Shown here: positions 19,300 to 28,043 of the stretch, in pieces | Layout of the letters: each line of letters opens with the position of its first letter | How positions within the stretch are numbered: position 1 is the stretch's first letter | Assembly (NCBI RefSeq): GCF_000424985.1 | Contig: NZ_AUKX01000038.1 | Span: 1-52,557, forward strand | Source of the DNA: Arenibacter latericius DSM 15913 | Lineage (GTDB): Bacteria > Bacteroidota > Bacteroidia > Flavobacteriales > Flavobacteriaceae | Length of the DNA stretch: 52,557 nucleotides | Direction of reading: 5' to 3' | Notes under the pieces: model-generated | What the model saw: the letters and a program-made list of their open reading frames with translations, nothing else | Databases searched by the model: none | What the model was told of the DNA's origin: nothing | Position numbers and translations under genes: made by a program

Positions 19300-20769
19300 A
19301 TGAAAAATTTATTTCTTTTAATAGTTTTATTCACTGCGTCTTCGGTAATTATTTCTTGCTCCAGTGAATTAGATCAAGAACCTATAAGTATAATTTCAAA
19401 TAATTCATTTTGGAAAACTAAAGATGATGCTGAAGGTGCCATTTTAGGGGCGTATGTAGATTTGAGGACGACAGCTAATACTGATTTATATATATTGGGT
19501 GAGGGTAGAAGTGATATCCTCGGAATTGGGCTTGCGGGTGATGGAGGCTATCGAAAATATTATGAAAATACTGTGAATGCAGATGATGCTGGGCCTTCTT
19601 GGAGGAATTTTTATAAAATCATTAATAGTAGTAATTTAATTCTGAAATATGTCCCTGATATTGATTTTTCTGGAGATGAGAATGCTAAAAGTCGGATTTT
19701 AGCTGAAGCTTATACTATGAGGGCATTTACCTACTTTGTTATGGTAAGAACTTGGGGAGATTTAATAATTCATACAGAGCCAATAGAATCTTCTAATCCT
19801 AATTTAACAAATATAGAAAGGTCATCAAAGCAAGAAGTTTTTAATTTAATTAAATCAGATTTGGAAATGGCGATACAGCTCTTTCCTGATAATGAGATTC
19901 CAAGTGGTCGAAATAGATGGTCTAAAGTAGGGGCTAAAGCATTAAAAGGAGATGTATTTTTATGGACAGGAAAAATGCTCAATGGGGGAGAGGAAGATTT
20001 CAAAATAGCGCTGAATGCGTTCAACGACGTGGCTAACACAGGTGGCTTAGAACTATTGCCTAATTTTTCTGATGTACATGATTTTGATAATAAGGGGAAT
20101 AGTGAAATTATAATGTCAGTTCGTTATGATGAGCATGAAAGTGGCTCTAATTACATTAGGGATATGTATATTATGGATATGCAAATTCCTACGGGTATAG
20201 ATTCAGAAACAAGAGAAAAAATAGGTCAAGGCGGAGGTAACGCAATTGTTGTCCCCACGAAATACATAGCCGATAAATTTTTATTAGATGACTCTAGAAG
20301 AAGTGCCACATTTTTAGAAATCTTTTCGCAAGGTAAGTTATCCACTATAATAGCGAAAAAAAACTCAGGTGTTGTTATAAATGGTAATCGACAATTTATA
20401 AATGATGTTGTTCTTTATAGGTTAGCCGATATTTTTCTTATGAGAGCCGAAACACTGAATGCACTAAATATGGATCCTTCAGATGACATTAACAGAATTA
20501 GAAAGCGCGCTTATGGAGACAGTTATACCGATCATATTTTTATAAATAGAACCCAGTCATTAAATGATGAAGAAATTTTAAGCGAAAGACTCTTTGAACT
20601 TATGTTGGAAGGAAAAAGATGGTGGGATTTAGTACGATTTAACAAGGTTTTTGAATTGGTGCCAAGCTTACAAGGAAAGAGTGATGATAAATATTTATTG
20701 TGGCCAATTGATAATGAGATTTTGAGTTTGGAACCTAAAGTTAATCAGAATCCAGGTTGGGGATTCTAA
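19300..20769 (+). CDS. SusD/RagB-family glycan-binding lipoprotein
   Basis: The signal ends in lipobox VIISC with Cys20, so the protein is a surface lipoprotein. SusD features include FWKTKDDAEGAILGAYVDLR near 37, AYTMRAFTYFVMVRTWGD near 141, RWSKVGAKALKGDVFLWTGK (a TPR helix region), and the C-terminal LSERLFELMLEGKRWWDLVRF and LLWPIDNEILSLEP...NPGW. It caps the SusC barrel and captures the oligosaccharide. Sixteen bases separate it from susC, and a strong terminator follows. Confidence 0.95.
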   Translation: MKNLFLLIVLFTASSVIISCSSELDQEPISIISNNSFWKTKDDAEGAILGAYVDLRTTANTDLYILGEGRSDILGIGLAGDGGYRKYYENTVNADDAGPSWRNFYKIINSSNLILKYVPDIDFSGDENAKSRILAEAYTMRAFTYFVMVRTWGDLIIHTEPIESSNPNLTNIERSSKQEVFNLIKSDLEMAIQLFPDNEIPSGRNRWSKVGAKALKGDVFLWTGKMLNGGEEDFKIALNAFNDVANTGGLELLPNFSDVHDFDNKGNSEIIMSVRYDEHESGSNYIRDMYIMDMQIPTGIDSETREKIGQGGGNAIVVPTKYIADKFLLDDSRRSATFLEIFSQGKLSTIIAKKNSGVVINGNRQFINDVVLYRLADIFLMRAETLNALNMDPSDDINRIRKRAYGDSYTDHIFINRTQSLNDEEILSERLFELMLEGKRWWDLVRFNKVFELVPSLQGKSDDKYLLWPIDNEILSLEPKVNQNPGWGF

Positions 20770-20811
20770 TAATACTCAGAAGGGTTGTTTGTTTTGAGTT
20801 GGTTAAATTGG

Positions 20812-20838
20812 AGCACAGGTTGTCCAACCTGTGCTTTT
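20812..20838 (+). terminator. Rho-independent terminator after susD
   Basis: AGCACAGGTT-GTCC-AACCTGTGCT forms a perfect 10-bp stem with a four-base loop, followed by a T run. It separates the susCD transcript from the regulator operon. Confidence 0.85.
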
Positions 20839-20912
20839 ACCTACATTATAAATTAACTGGAATTTAGATTTATTAAGTAAAATACTTATATAAATATTGT
20901 AATTTTGTTATT

Positions 20913-20929
20913 AACTTGTACTACAAGTG
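20913..20929. promoter_or_regulatory. FadR-type operator before the GntR gene
   Basis: AACTTGT-ACT-ACAAGTG is the third site of the ACTTGT-N3-ACAAGT family, 83 bases before the ATG at 21012. A TATGTTTA box at 20932-20939 may be the -7 element. Autoregulation and control of the downstream operon are the likely function. Confidence 0.75.
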
Positions 20930-21011
20930 TATATGTTTATAGTTGTTTTTAACTATAGATAATCACTTGATGATGTTACGAACGATTAATAAATAACTAA
21001 AATACAAATTC

Positions 21012-21716
21012 ATGGGAATTTCTGAAAAAGAGAATTTTAAGTCAGTAACCAGAGTAAAGAATTTAAGTGGACAAATAGAGGAGCAACTTATCATCGCTAT
21101 TAATAAGGGCGTTTACTCCAGTGGAGAATTGTTGCCTAGCGAAAATAAACTAACTGAGATTTTTGATGTGAGTAGAGGAGTAGTTAGGGAAGCATTGTTA
21201 ATGTTATCTGCTAAAGGCATAATTGAAATAAAAAAAGGAAAAGGTGCAGTGGTTTTAACCCCTTCTGTAAAATCACTTTTTGAACCGCTTACTGCACTTA
21301 TCAATTATAAATGTGGAAATCGTGGGTTTGAAAGTTCTCAACAAGTCAGAAAAAGTATTGAGCCTTTTATAGCTGGACTTGCAGCAGAAAATAGGACTGC
21401 TAAAGATTTGAAACATATGCAACAATGTATTGATAATATGGAGAAATATTCGAACAATAAGGAAAAGCTAACTTTTTATGATGTTGAATTTCATAAATCT
21501 ATTTCTCAGGCGAGTGGAAATCCAATGTTTTTAATCATTATGGAACCTATATATAACTTTATAAGGACGTACCATTTTTCAGAATTTGAAAGCACTTCTA
21601 CTTATAGTGTCACACGTGAGTTCCATAATATGATTTTTAATGCGATTAAGAGTGGGGATAAGGAGAAAGCCTGTAATGCCATGTTAAGCCATTTAGAGGT
21701 AGGAGAGAAAAAATGA
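21012..21716 (+). CDS. FadR-subfamily GntR regulator (FCD effector domain)
   Basis: The winged HTH occupies about residues 20-85 (LLPSENKLTEIFDVSRGVVREAL, read in two blocks, then KGIIEIKKGKGAVV). The C-terminal all-helical FCD domain shows the metal/ligand set D157, H161, H205 and H227 in YDVEFHKSISQASGNP, REFHNMIFNAIKSGD and MLSHLEVGEK. FCD regulators usually bind sugar acids or organic acids and release DNA on binding, as UxuR, KdgR and LldR-like proteins do. It heads the catabolic operon and has its own operator; the same site stands before susC and the 11013 gene. It is likely the local repressor and suggests that the inducer is an acid. Confidence 0.88.
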   Translation: MGISEKENFKSVTRVKNLSGQIEEQLIIAINKGVYSSGELLPSENKLTEIFDVSRGVVREALLMLSAKGIIEIKKGKGAVVLTPSVKSLFEPLTALINYKCGNRGFESSQQVRKSIEPFIAGLAAENRTAKDLKHMQQCIDNMEKYSNNKEKLTFYDVEFHKSISQASGNPMFLIIMEPIYNFIRTYHFSEFESTSTYSVTREFHNMIFNAIKSGDKEKACNAMLSHLEVGEKK

Positions 21717-21763
21717 TTTAAACCATTTAAAAATAGACCCTGAAAAAAATTAATAAATAAAAA

Positions 21764-22531
21764 ATGATGAGAAAAAGTAGAGTTCTTAAAAAACTAAGAT
21801 CGGGTGGGGTCGTTAGTTGTTTGAAAGTTAATCTTGATGCTCAAGCAACTGAGATAGCTGGAATAAGCGGTTTTGATTGCGTTTGGATTGATCGTGAACA
21901 TTTAGCAGACGACTGGTCATCCTTAAGGTCACATATTTGGGCCGCTAAATCTAATGATATGGACATTGTTGTTCGTACGACTCGTGGTTGTTACAGTAAT
22001 TATATTAAACCTTTAGAATTGGATGCTAGCGGTGTCATGATTCCACACGTCATGAATTTAGAGGATGCTAAATCAATAGTTAAGATGACTAGGTTTCAGC
22101 CTTTAGGTCTGCGTGCAGTTGATGGAGGTAATGCAGATGGCAAGTACACTATGCTAGATCCAAATGAGTATGTTAAGCAGGCCAATAATGAAAGATTTGT
22201 GATTTTACAAATAGAAGACCCTGAGCCTCTTGAAGACCTTGAGGAGATAGCGAAATTAGAGGGGATTGATATGCTCTTTTTCGGTCCTGGGGATTTTAGC
22301 CATGCGATTGGGGATTTAGGGAATTGGGAAAATCCTAGAATAATTGAAGCACGTAAAAATATAGCGGAAGTATGTATTAGAAATAACAAATTTGCGGGAA
22401 CAGTAGGAAGCATCAATAATTTAGAGGAATTAATTGGTTTAGGATATAAATTTATTTCTCTTGGAGCCGATGTTGTGGGTCATGCTAACTATTGTAGACA
22501 GATTATAAACGATTTTTCTAATAAAACTTAG
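21764..22531 (+). CDS. HpcH/HpaI-family class II aldolase
   Basis: A metal-dependent pyruvate-type aldolase, cytoplasmic, 255 residues. Visible are WIDREH (41-46), VVRT with Arg71, VMIPHV (91-96), metal ligand Glu151 in LQIED, and Asp177 in GPGDFS. The family cleaves 2-keto-3-deoxy acids (for example 2-keto-3-deoxy-L-rhamnonate or 4-hydroxy-2-keto acids) into pyruvate and an aldehyde. The usual DxEH motif reads DREH. It starts 47 bases after the regulator. A keto-deoxy sugar acid intermediate is therefore likely in the pathway. Confidence 0.85.
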   Translation: MMRKSRVLKKLRSGGVVSCLKVNLDAQATEIAGISGFDCVWIDREHLADDWSSLRSHIWAAKSNDMDIVVRTTRGCYSNYIKPLELDASGVMIPHVMNLEDAKSIVKMTRFQPLGLRAVDGGNADGKYTMLDPNEYVKQANNERFVILQIEDPEPLEDLEEIAKLEGIDMLFFGPGDFSHAIGDLGNWENPRIIEARKNIAEVCIRNNKFAGTVGSINNLEELIGLGYKFISLGADVVGHANYCRQIINDFSNKT

Positions 22532-22598
22532 AAAGTAAAGCATTTCAATAATTTGAATTGATATAAGAACTTAGATAGTTAATTTAAATAATATAAAA

Positions 22599-23969
22599 AT
22601 GAGTAAAGATTGGTGGAAAAAAGAAGCTAACGGAATACCGCAAATAATTACGGAGTTACCTGGCTCTAAGTCTAAAAAAATGCACGATAACACTAGTAAA
22701 TATGTGCGTGGACTTTCTTCACAAGTAAAGTTATTTCCGGTAGCCTTTAAAGAAGGGTCGGGAATTACGTTAACTGATGTTGATAATAATAGGTATCTAG
22801 ATTTTTCATCTGGGATTTATGTGGCCTCTCTAGGTCACTGCCATCCAAAAATATCTGAGGCTATTTCTAAATGGGCAAATAAATTAATGAATTGCCATGA
22901 TTTTGCTACACCGGTTAAAGAGAAGTTACTCGAGAAAATGTCTGATGTGCTGCCTAAAGGACTTAATTCTATTCAGTTGTATAGTGATGGGACTACGGCG
23001 GTAGAAGCAGGGATAAGAGCTGCTAGGGCGATTGGAAATAAACATGAATTTATTTCCTGTTATAGAGATTTTCATGGTAAGACGATGGGAGCTGTTAATT
23101 TGGCTCAAATGATTAGAGGAGATGTTTTTAGTTACGGGCCTACGAGATCTGCTGGTTATTACATGGTTCCGCGTCCTGATCCATATCGTCCTGTTTTTAA
23201 AAAGCCAGATGGTACAATAGATACTGACGCTTATATTGATTTTTATAGACAATTTATTCAAGAAGCTACAGTAGGAAATGTTGCTGCATTTGTTTTAGAA
23301 CCTGCTCAAGGTTGGGGAGGGTCTATTTTCCCACCAGAAGACTTTTTCCCAAAACTCCAACAATTATGCAGTGAAAAAGGAATTCTGTTTTTTGCGGATG
23401 AAGTTTTGACCGGTATGGGTAGAACAGGAGAATGGCTATGCATGAATCATTGGGATGTGGTTCCAGATATTGTAACATTGGGCAAATCATTTGGTAATGG
23501 TTTTCCGGTTACTGCTATGGTGGTTAAGGAGGAGCACGCAGATGCCATCGACAGAATTTCGGCATCTTCTAGTTACGGAGGTAATCCAATGGCCTGTGCT
23601 GCAGCATTAGCTTCGATTGAGGTTATTGAGGAAGAGAATATCTTAGAGAATGTACGAGAGGTTGGTTCCTATTTCATGCAAAGGATGAAAAAGATGAAAG
23701 AAAACCATCCTATTATTGGGGATGTTAAAGGAAAAGGATTTTTACTAGGAATGGAATTGGTTAAGGATAAAACCACAAAAGAACCATTTGATGAGGCTGG
23801 TAAATTGGTCTATCAAAAAGCATTTGCGAAGGGGCTTGCATGGATTCCTGCTGGTCATATTTTAAGAATGTCCCCACCTCTTATTATGGATAAAAAATAT
23901 GCGGATATGGGATTAGATATTATAGAAGAGTCTATTACAGAAGTTGAAAAAGAATTTGGTTACAGATGA
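22599..23969 (+). CDS. class III PLP-dependent aminotransferase
   Basis: This 456-residue enzyme transfers an amino group between an omega-amine or amino sugar and a keto acid. PLP signatures include SDGTTAVEAGIRAAR (129-143), FHG at 158-160, FFADEVLTGMGRTG with Asp267, and TLGKSFGNG with Schiff-base Lys296. It resembles 4-aminobutyrate and alanine-glyoxylate type transaminases more than ornithine enzymes, but the donor is unknown. Its stop overlaps the next start (ATGA at 23966), showing translational coupling to the aldolase. Confidence 0.85.
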   Translation: MSKDWWKKEANGIPQIITELPGSKSKKMHDNTSKYVRGLSSQVKLFPVAFKEGSGITLTDVDNNRYLDFSSGIYVASLGHCHPKISEAISKWANKLMNCHDFATPVKEKLLEKMSDVLPKGLNSIQLYSDGTTAVEAGIRAARAIGNKHEFISCYRDFHGKTMGAVNLAQMIRGDVFSYGPTRSAGYYMVPRPDPYRPVFKKPDGTIDTDAYIDFYRQFIQEATVGNVAAFVLEPAQGWGGSIFPPEDFFPKLQQLCSEKGILFFADEVLTGMGRTGEWLCMNHWDVVPDIVTLGKSFGNGFPVTAMVVKEEHADAIDRISASSSYGGNPMACAAALASIEVIEEENILENVREVGSYFMQRMKKMKENHPIIGDVKGKGFLLGMELVKDKTTKEPFDEAGKLVYQKAFAKGLAWIPAGHILRMSPPLIMDKKYADMGLDIIEESITEVEKEFGYR

Positions 23970-24799
23970 AAAAATATCGTTTAAATAGGTTATTTAATGA
24001 AAAATCAAATCGTTGTCTAAATGTGGCAATTGATCATGGTTTCTTTAATGAAATTGGATTTTTACAAAGTATAGAGAATTTGCAATTAGCTGTTGAAACT
24101 GTTACGATGGCTGGACCTGATGCTATTCAACTTACTGCAGGTCAATCCCATTATTTACAATCGATGCCGGGTAAAAATAAACCCACCTTGGTTATGAGAA
24201 CAGATATAGCCAATGTATATGGTAAAGAATTACCTAGTCATTTATTTAGTAGAATGATTGAAGATCCAGTAGAGCAAGCAATTAATCAGGATGCAGCGTG
24301 TGTTGTCGTTAACCTTTTTCAGATTCCTGGGCAACCCATTGTAACCGACCATTGTATTCAAAATATACTGAAAATTAAGCCACTTTGTGAACGTTTTTCA
24401 ATGCCACTGATGCTAGAGCCGTTGGTGTTTCAGCCAAATGAAATAGCTGGAGGCTATATGGTTGACGGTGATCCAAACAAGGTTCTCCCTTTGGTGCGTC
24501 AAGCTGTGGAACTAGGAGCTGATATTATTAAAGCAGACCCGACTACAAATGTCGATGATTATCACAAGGTAGTTGAAATTGCTGGTAAAATTCCAGTGAT
24601 GGTAAGAGGAGGCGGAAAAGTATCCGATAAGGAGATCCTCACAAGAACAAAGGCGATGATTGAGCAAGGGGTCGCGGGAATAGTGTACGGTAGGAATATT
24701 ATACAACATGAAGACCCAGAAGCTATAACAAAGGCTCTTATGGGTATTGTTCATGATGATCTTACAGTAGATGAAGCTTTGAAATTTTTAAATAAATAA
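23966..24799 (+). CDS. class I aldolase of the DeoC/FbaB/LsrF family
   Basis: A 277-residue TIM-barrel aldolase. AIDHG (21-25), IQLTAGQ (54-60), LMLEPLVF (148-155), Schiff-base candidate Lys189 in IIKADPT, VRGGGK (213-218) and YGRNI (241-245) are the blocks of archaeal-type fructose-bisphosphate aldolase, LsrF and ADH synthase. It should cleave or transfer carbon from a phosphorylated ketose. Being flanked by an FGGY kinase suggests that the kinase product is its substrate, an arrangement seen also in the lsr (AI-2) operon, although lsr transport genes are absent here. Confidence 0.8.
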   Translation: MKKYRLNRLFNEKSNRCLNVAIDHGFFNEIGFLQSIENLQLAVETVTMAGPDAIQLTAGQSHYLQSMPGKNKPTLVMRTDIANVYGKELPSHLFSRMIEDPVEQAINQDAACVVVNLFQIPGQPIVTDHCIQNILKIKPLCERFSMPLMLEPLVFQPNEIAGGYMVDGDPNKVLPLVRQAVELGADIIKADPTTNVDDYHKVVEIAGKIPVMVRGGGKVSDKEILTRTKAMIEQGVAGIVYGRNIIQHEDPEAITKALMGIVHDDLTVDEALKFLNK

Positions 24800-24808
24800 A
24801 TCAGAGAG

Positions 24809-26092
24809 TTGAAAGAGGAAGTTTTTATAGTATTGGATATTGGCACTAGCAATATAAAATGTGGGTGTCTTAATTCTGCTCAGCATATTTTGATTGAGAA
24901 ACAGGAGAAATTTCCTATGATTCATAATGAAAATACATATGAGATCGATGTTGTTTTACTATTTGAAACTGTCAAAACTTTAATTCATAATTGTCTTTCA
25001 AACAAACTCTTGCAAAAAAGAAAAGTTGCAGCTTTACTTATTACTAGTCAAGCAAATACATTTGTTCCAGTTACTAATAATTTTATACCATTACGTAACG
25101 GAATCGTTTGGTTGGATGAACGAGCGAAGGATGAAGCTGAGTATTTAAAAGAGCAATTACCCGAATTTTCAAAATACTCAGGCTTTGGAGAACCTTTAGC
25201 CGCTTTATTTGTTTCAAAACTATTATGGTTGAAGAAAAATGAACCAGCTGTTTTTAAAAATGCGAAATATTTTCCTTTGATCAATGAATATGTGGTTTAT
25301 CAACTTACAGATAAATTCTATACGGACAGTACAAGTTTTGGGATGAGTGGAATGTATGATTACGTAATAAAAGATATAAATAGTAAGCTGTTACAGATTA
25401 TGGGACTTACTAAAGATAATTTCCCGCAAATTAAAAAGTCTGTAGAAAGTAGTGCGCTGATTTCAAACGAAATTTCAAAGGATTGGGAAATATCATACAG
25501 GTTTCCTGTTTATTTCTGTGGAAATGATCAATGTGCTTCTGCCTCAGGGGCCGGTTTGAAAGGTGCAGGTGATATATCAATAAATTTTGGTTCTGCGCTT
25601 GTCATATTTTCTATAACTAAAGAATTTTCCAATAATTTAGAATTGCATCAAATAGCGGGTAAATTCCCAATATCTAATGACTATTTTTTACTTAGCTATG
25701 AACCTGATTTTGGTATTATTGTTAGGGAATTAAAGGAAAAAATGTTTGAAGCAGGCTCCTATGATCAACTTTTTCAGACCTATTTAGATTATCCAGATAT
25801 AGAAGAGAGAATACCCAATATTTCAGTTAATGATCTGGAGTTCAATACCCATAGCGAAGCTCATCAATTATGTGCTGGTATAATCAAATATTATATTAAT
25901 CAATTTAATAAGCATCTAACTAGCATAGCTCAAAAGGTGAGTATAAATAAGGTTTATTTATCAGGAGCAATGACACAGTCAAACGTGTTACTTAAAATTA
26001 TAAAAAAAGAAGTTAAACATATGATAATCATTAACAATCAAGAAAATGCTGGATTAGTTGGTGCTTTGAATATTTATTTATTAGAAAAATGA
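24809..26092 (+). CDS. FGGY-family carbohydrate kinase
   Basis: ATP-dependent sugar kinase of 427 residues. LDIGTSNIK (9-17) is the first phosphate-binding motif, GIVWLDERA (98-106) the sugar-binding strand, CGNDQCASASGAG holds the catalytic base Asp240, and GDISINFGSALV the second phosphate motif. The start is TTG at 24809; no ATG is near and the previous gene ends nine bases before. It is shorter than typical 480-520-residue FGGY kinases. It overlaps the next gene by four bases. The substrate is undetermined; ketoses, polyols and AI-2-like molecules are all family substrates. Confidence 0.82.
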   Translation: MKEEVFIVLDIGTSNIKCGCLNSAQHILIEKQEKFPMIHNENTYEIDVVLLFETVKTLIHNCLSNKLLQKRKVAALLITSQANTFVPVTNNFIPLRNGIVWLDERAKDEAEYLKEQLPEFSKYSGFGEPLAALFVSKLLWLKKNEPAVFKNAKYFPLINEYVVYQLTDKFYTDSTSFGMSGMYDYVIKDINSKLLQIMGLTKDNFPQIKKSVESSALISNEISKDWEISYRFPVYFCGNDQCASASGAGLKGAGDISINFGSALVIFSITKEFSNNLELHQIAGKFPISNDYFLLSYEPDFGIIVRELKEKMFEAGSYDQLFQTYLDYPDIEERIPNISVNDLEFNTHSEAHQLCAGIIKYYINQFNKHLTSIAQKVSINKVYLSGAMTQSNVLLKIIKKEVKHMIIINNQENAGLVGALNIYLLEK

Positions 26093-27030
26093 AAAACTTA
26101 GATTTTAATTACGAGCCTTCGAAGCATGTTCCTTTTAGAGATGAAAAAATACTGGAAAGGGTGAGGAACATTAAACGGGAGGATATTACAAATCATAAAA
26201 ATCCAGATTTTAAGATTCATGTAGTTCCTGATGCGGATATGGGAGTTATAATGCTTTTTGATATTTTTCATCGAATAAAGACTGCTTCAGATGCTAACGA
26301 ACCAATAGTGTTAATAATGCCAAATCCATGGCCTCATTTCAGAATGTTGGCACATATGCTCAATAAGTTTAAAGTGGACTGTAGTAAATTGTATACGTTT
26401 AATATGGATGAGTATGCAGATCAAGATGGAAACATTGCTCCTGAAAGCTGGAAGTATGGTTTCGGTTACGCGTTTAAAAAATACTTTTATTCAAACTTAG
26501 ATAAAAAACTTCGTCCTGATGAGAAGCAATTACACACTTTTACCAATAAGAATATCAATGATTACGGTAAAATGATTTCAGATCTTGGCGAGGCTGACAT
26601 GGTCTATAGTGGCCCAGGTTGGACAGGTCATTTGGCTTTTATTGAGCCAGACGCACCAGAATTTAAAGCTGATTCAATGGCGGAATGGATGGAAATGGAT
26701 GCTCGAATTGTTACACTCAGCCCATTTACACTAGCTCAAAATTCTCTCCATGGAAGTTTTGGAATGAGTGGTGACTTAGCTATTGTTCCTCCAAAGGCTG
26801 CGACTATTGGGCCTGCTCAGGTAGTAAGGGCGAAAAATAGGATGCAATTCTGTGGAATAGGTATACATGGTACCACTACCTCTTGGCAAAGATTGATAAC
26901 TCGCCTTGTTTTACATGGAGATCCATCTCCATTAGTTCCTGAATCTGTACATCAACTTTTACGAACAGATTCTTATGTTACAGAAACAATAGCGATGAAT
27001 ATTGAATCAGATTTTGAAAAAGGATATTAA
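26089..27030 (+). CDS. NagB-like amino-sugar phosphate deaminase/isomerase family protein
   Basis: The NagB fold is shown by LYTFNMDEYA (Asp107 matching the NagB base Asp72) and GPGWTGHLAFIEP (175-187). In NagB the second block is GxGxDGHIAFNEP. Here the residues before GH are W178-T179, so the position of Asp141 is Thr179, while His181 and Glu186 remain. At 313 residues it is longer than E. coli NagB. It probably acts on a phosphorylated (amino) sugar from the kinase, but the loss of one ring-opening aspartate means ordinary glucosamine-6-phosphate deamination should not be assumed. Confidence 0.75.
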   Translation: MKNLDFNYEPSKHVPFRDEKILERVRNIKREDITNHKNPDFKIHVVPDADMGVIMLFDIFHRIKTASDANEPIVLIMPNPWPHFRMLAHMLNKFKVDCSKLYTFNMDEYADQDGNIAPESWKYGFGYAFKKYFYSNLDKKLRPDEKQLHTFTNKNINDYGKMISDLGEADMVYSGPGWTGHLAFIEPDAPEFKADSMAEWMEMDARIVTLSPFTLAQNSLHGSFGMSGDLAIVPPKAATIGPAQVVRAKNRMQFCGIGIHGTTTSWQRLITRLVLHGDPSPLVPESVHQLLRTDSYVTETIAMNIESDFEKGY

Positions 27031-28043
27031 TGAACACCGATACAATTAAACGAGGTTTATATAAAACCGAGGCTGTTATTGACATTCATACCCACGTTGG
27101 TATTGCTCCCAAGTTTTACTATCAGTTTGGGTATCCCTATGCACTTTCCGTAGAGGACCTTGTGATCCGTATGAACCAGCTTGGCATTGATTATTCCGTA
27201 ACATTTCCTTTTGTGGATTCTGCTTTTTACGTTAAAGATAGTAGCTCACCAAAGATTAAAACGACGAAACAATTTTGTGATTTTCCATTTGAATTAGAAA
27301 ACCGGAATTTATTAAATGAAGTAAATGAAATATTTCCTGAGTATACAAATAAAATACTTCCTTTTTTAATGTTCGACCCTTCCAGAGAAACTGAGAAACA
27401 GGCTGATTTTATGGAAGAAATTTCAGAGAAATATCCTGTTTTTGGAATTAAAACGGCAACCACTTATATACAATCTTATGTAAATGACCTAGAAACCATA
27501 GGAAAGCCAATTTTAGAGTTTGCGCGTAAAAAAAATTTACCCATTATTTTTCATTCCTCAGTTCATCCTGAGGATCCTTGGGCCTCGGCATCTGATATTG
27601 TGAATTTAGCAGAAAAACATCCTGATATTCGTTTTTGTATAGCTCATTGCGCTCGTTTTCTAGAACCAGTCTTGGAAAAAGCTGCAACTTTAGATAACTG
27701 TTATGTGGATTATTCAGCTTTTGTAATTCACTGTAAACTAGCAGTGGAAAACTCACCAAGTATTGCTGCCAAAAACCATCGGTTTAAAGCTAATTATAAT
27801 GATCCACTCTCTGTGATGGTTAAAATGGCGGAAACTTTTTCTAACACAATGCTTTGGGGAAGTGATACACCTTTTAATTATTGGATTCAAAAGTATTATA
27901 CAGGTGATGGTAAATTAGTAGAAAGTAGATTAGACTGTGAGTATAGGGAAGAAACGGACATCTTACATAAATTACCCAAGGCCTTAAAAACCAATATTAG
28001 CTACAAAAATAATTTACAATTTTTATTTGGAGAACAAGTATGA
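27030..28043 (+). CDS. amidohydrolase-2 family metal-dependent hydrolase
   Basis: TIM-barrel hydrolase of 337 residues with metal motif HTH (His20, His22), Lys141 in GIKTAT, His175 in IIFHSS, His206 in IAHCAR and Asp279 in WGSDTP. Relatives include sugar lactonases (fuconolactonase type) and decarboxylases (ACMSD type). Within this operon it could open a lactone or cut an amide. The start overlaps the stop of the upstream gene by one base (TAATG). It is homologous in layout to the N-terminal half of the fusion protein at 38314. Confidence 0.8.
   Translation: MNTDTIKRGLYKTEAVIDIHTHVGIAPKFYYQFGYPYALSVEDLVIRMNQLGIDYSVTFPFVDSAFYVKDSSSPKIKTTKQFCDFPFELENRNLLNEVNEIFPEYTNKILPFLMFDPSRETEKQADFMEEISEKYPVFGIKTATTYIQSYVNDLETIGKPILEFARKKNLPIIFHSSVHPEDPWASASDIVNLAEKHPDIRFCIAHCARFLEPVLEKAATLDNCYVDYSAFVIHCKLAVENSPSIAAKNHRFKANYNDPLSVMVKMAETFSNTMLWGSDTPFNYWIQKYYTGDGKLVESRLDCEYREETDILHKLPKALKTNISYKNNLQFLFGEQV

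Noticed and set aside
23966-26092. AI-2 (lsr) quorum-signal degradation operon
   Set aside because: An LsrF-like aldolase and an FGGY kinase are adjacent, but no LsrB, ABC transporter, LsrG or LsrR is present, and the neighbours are sugar-amidase and NagB-type genes.
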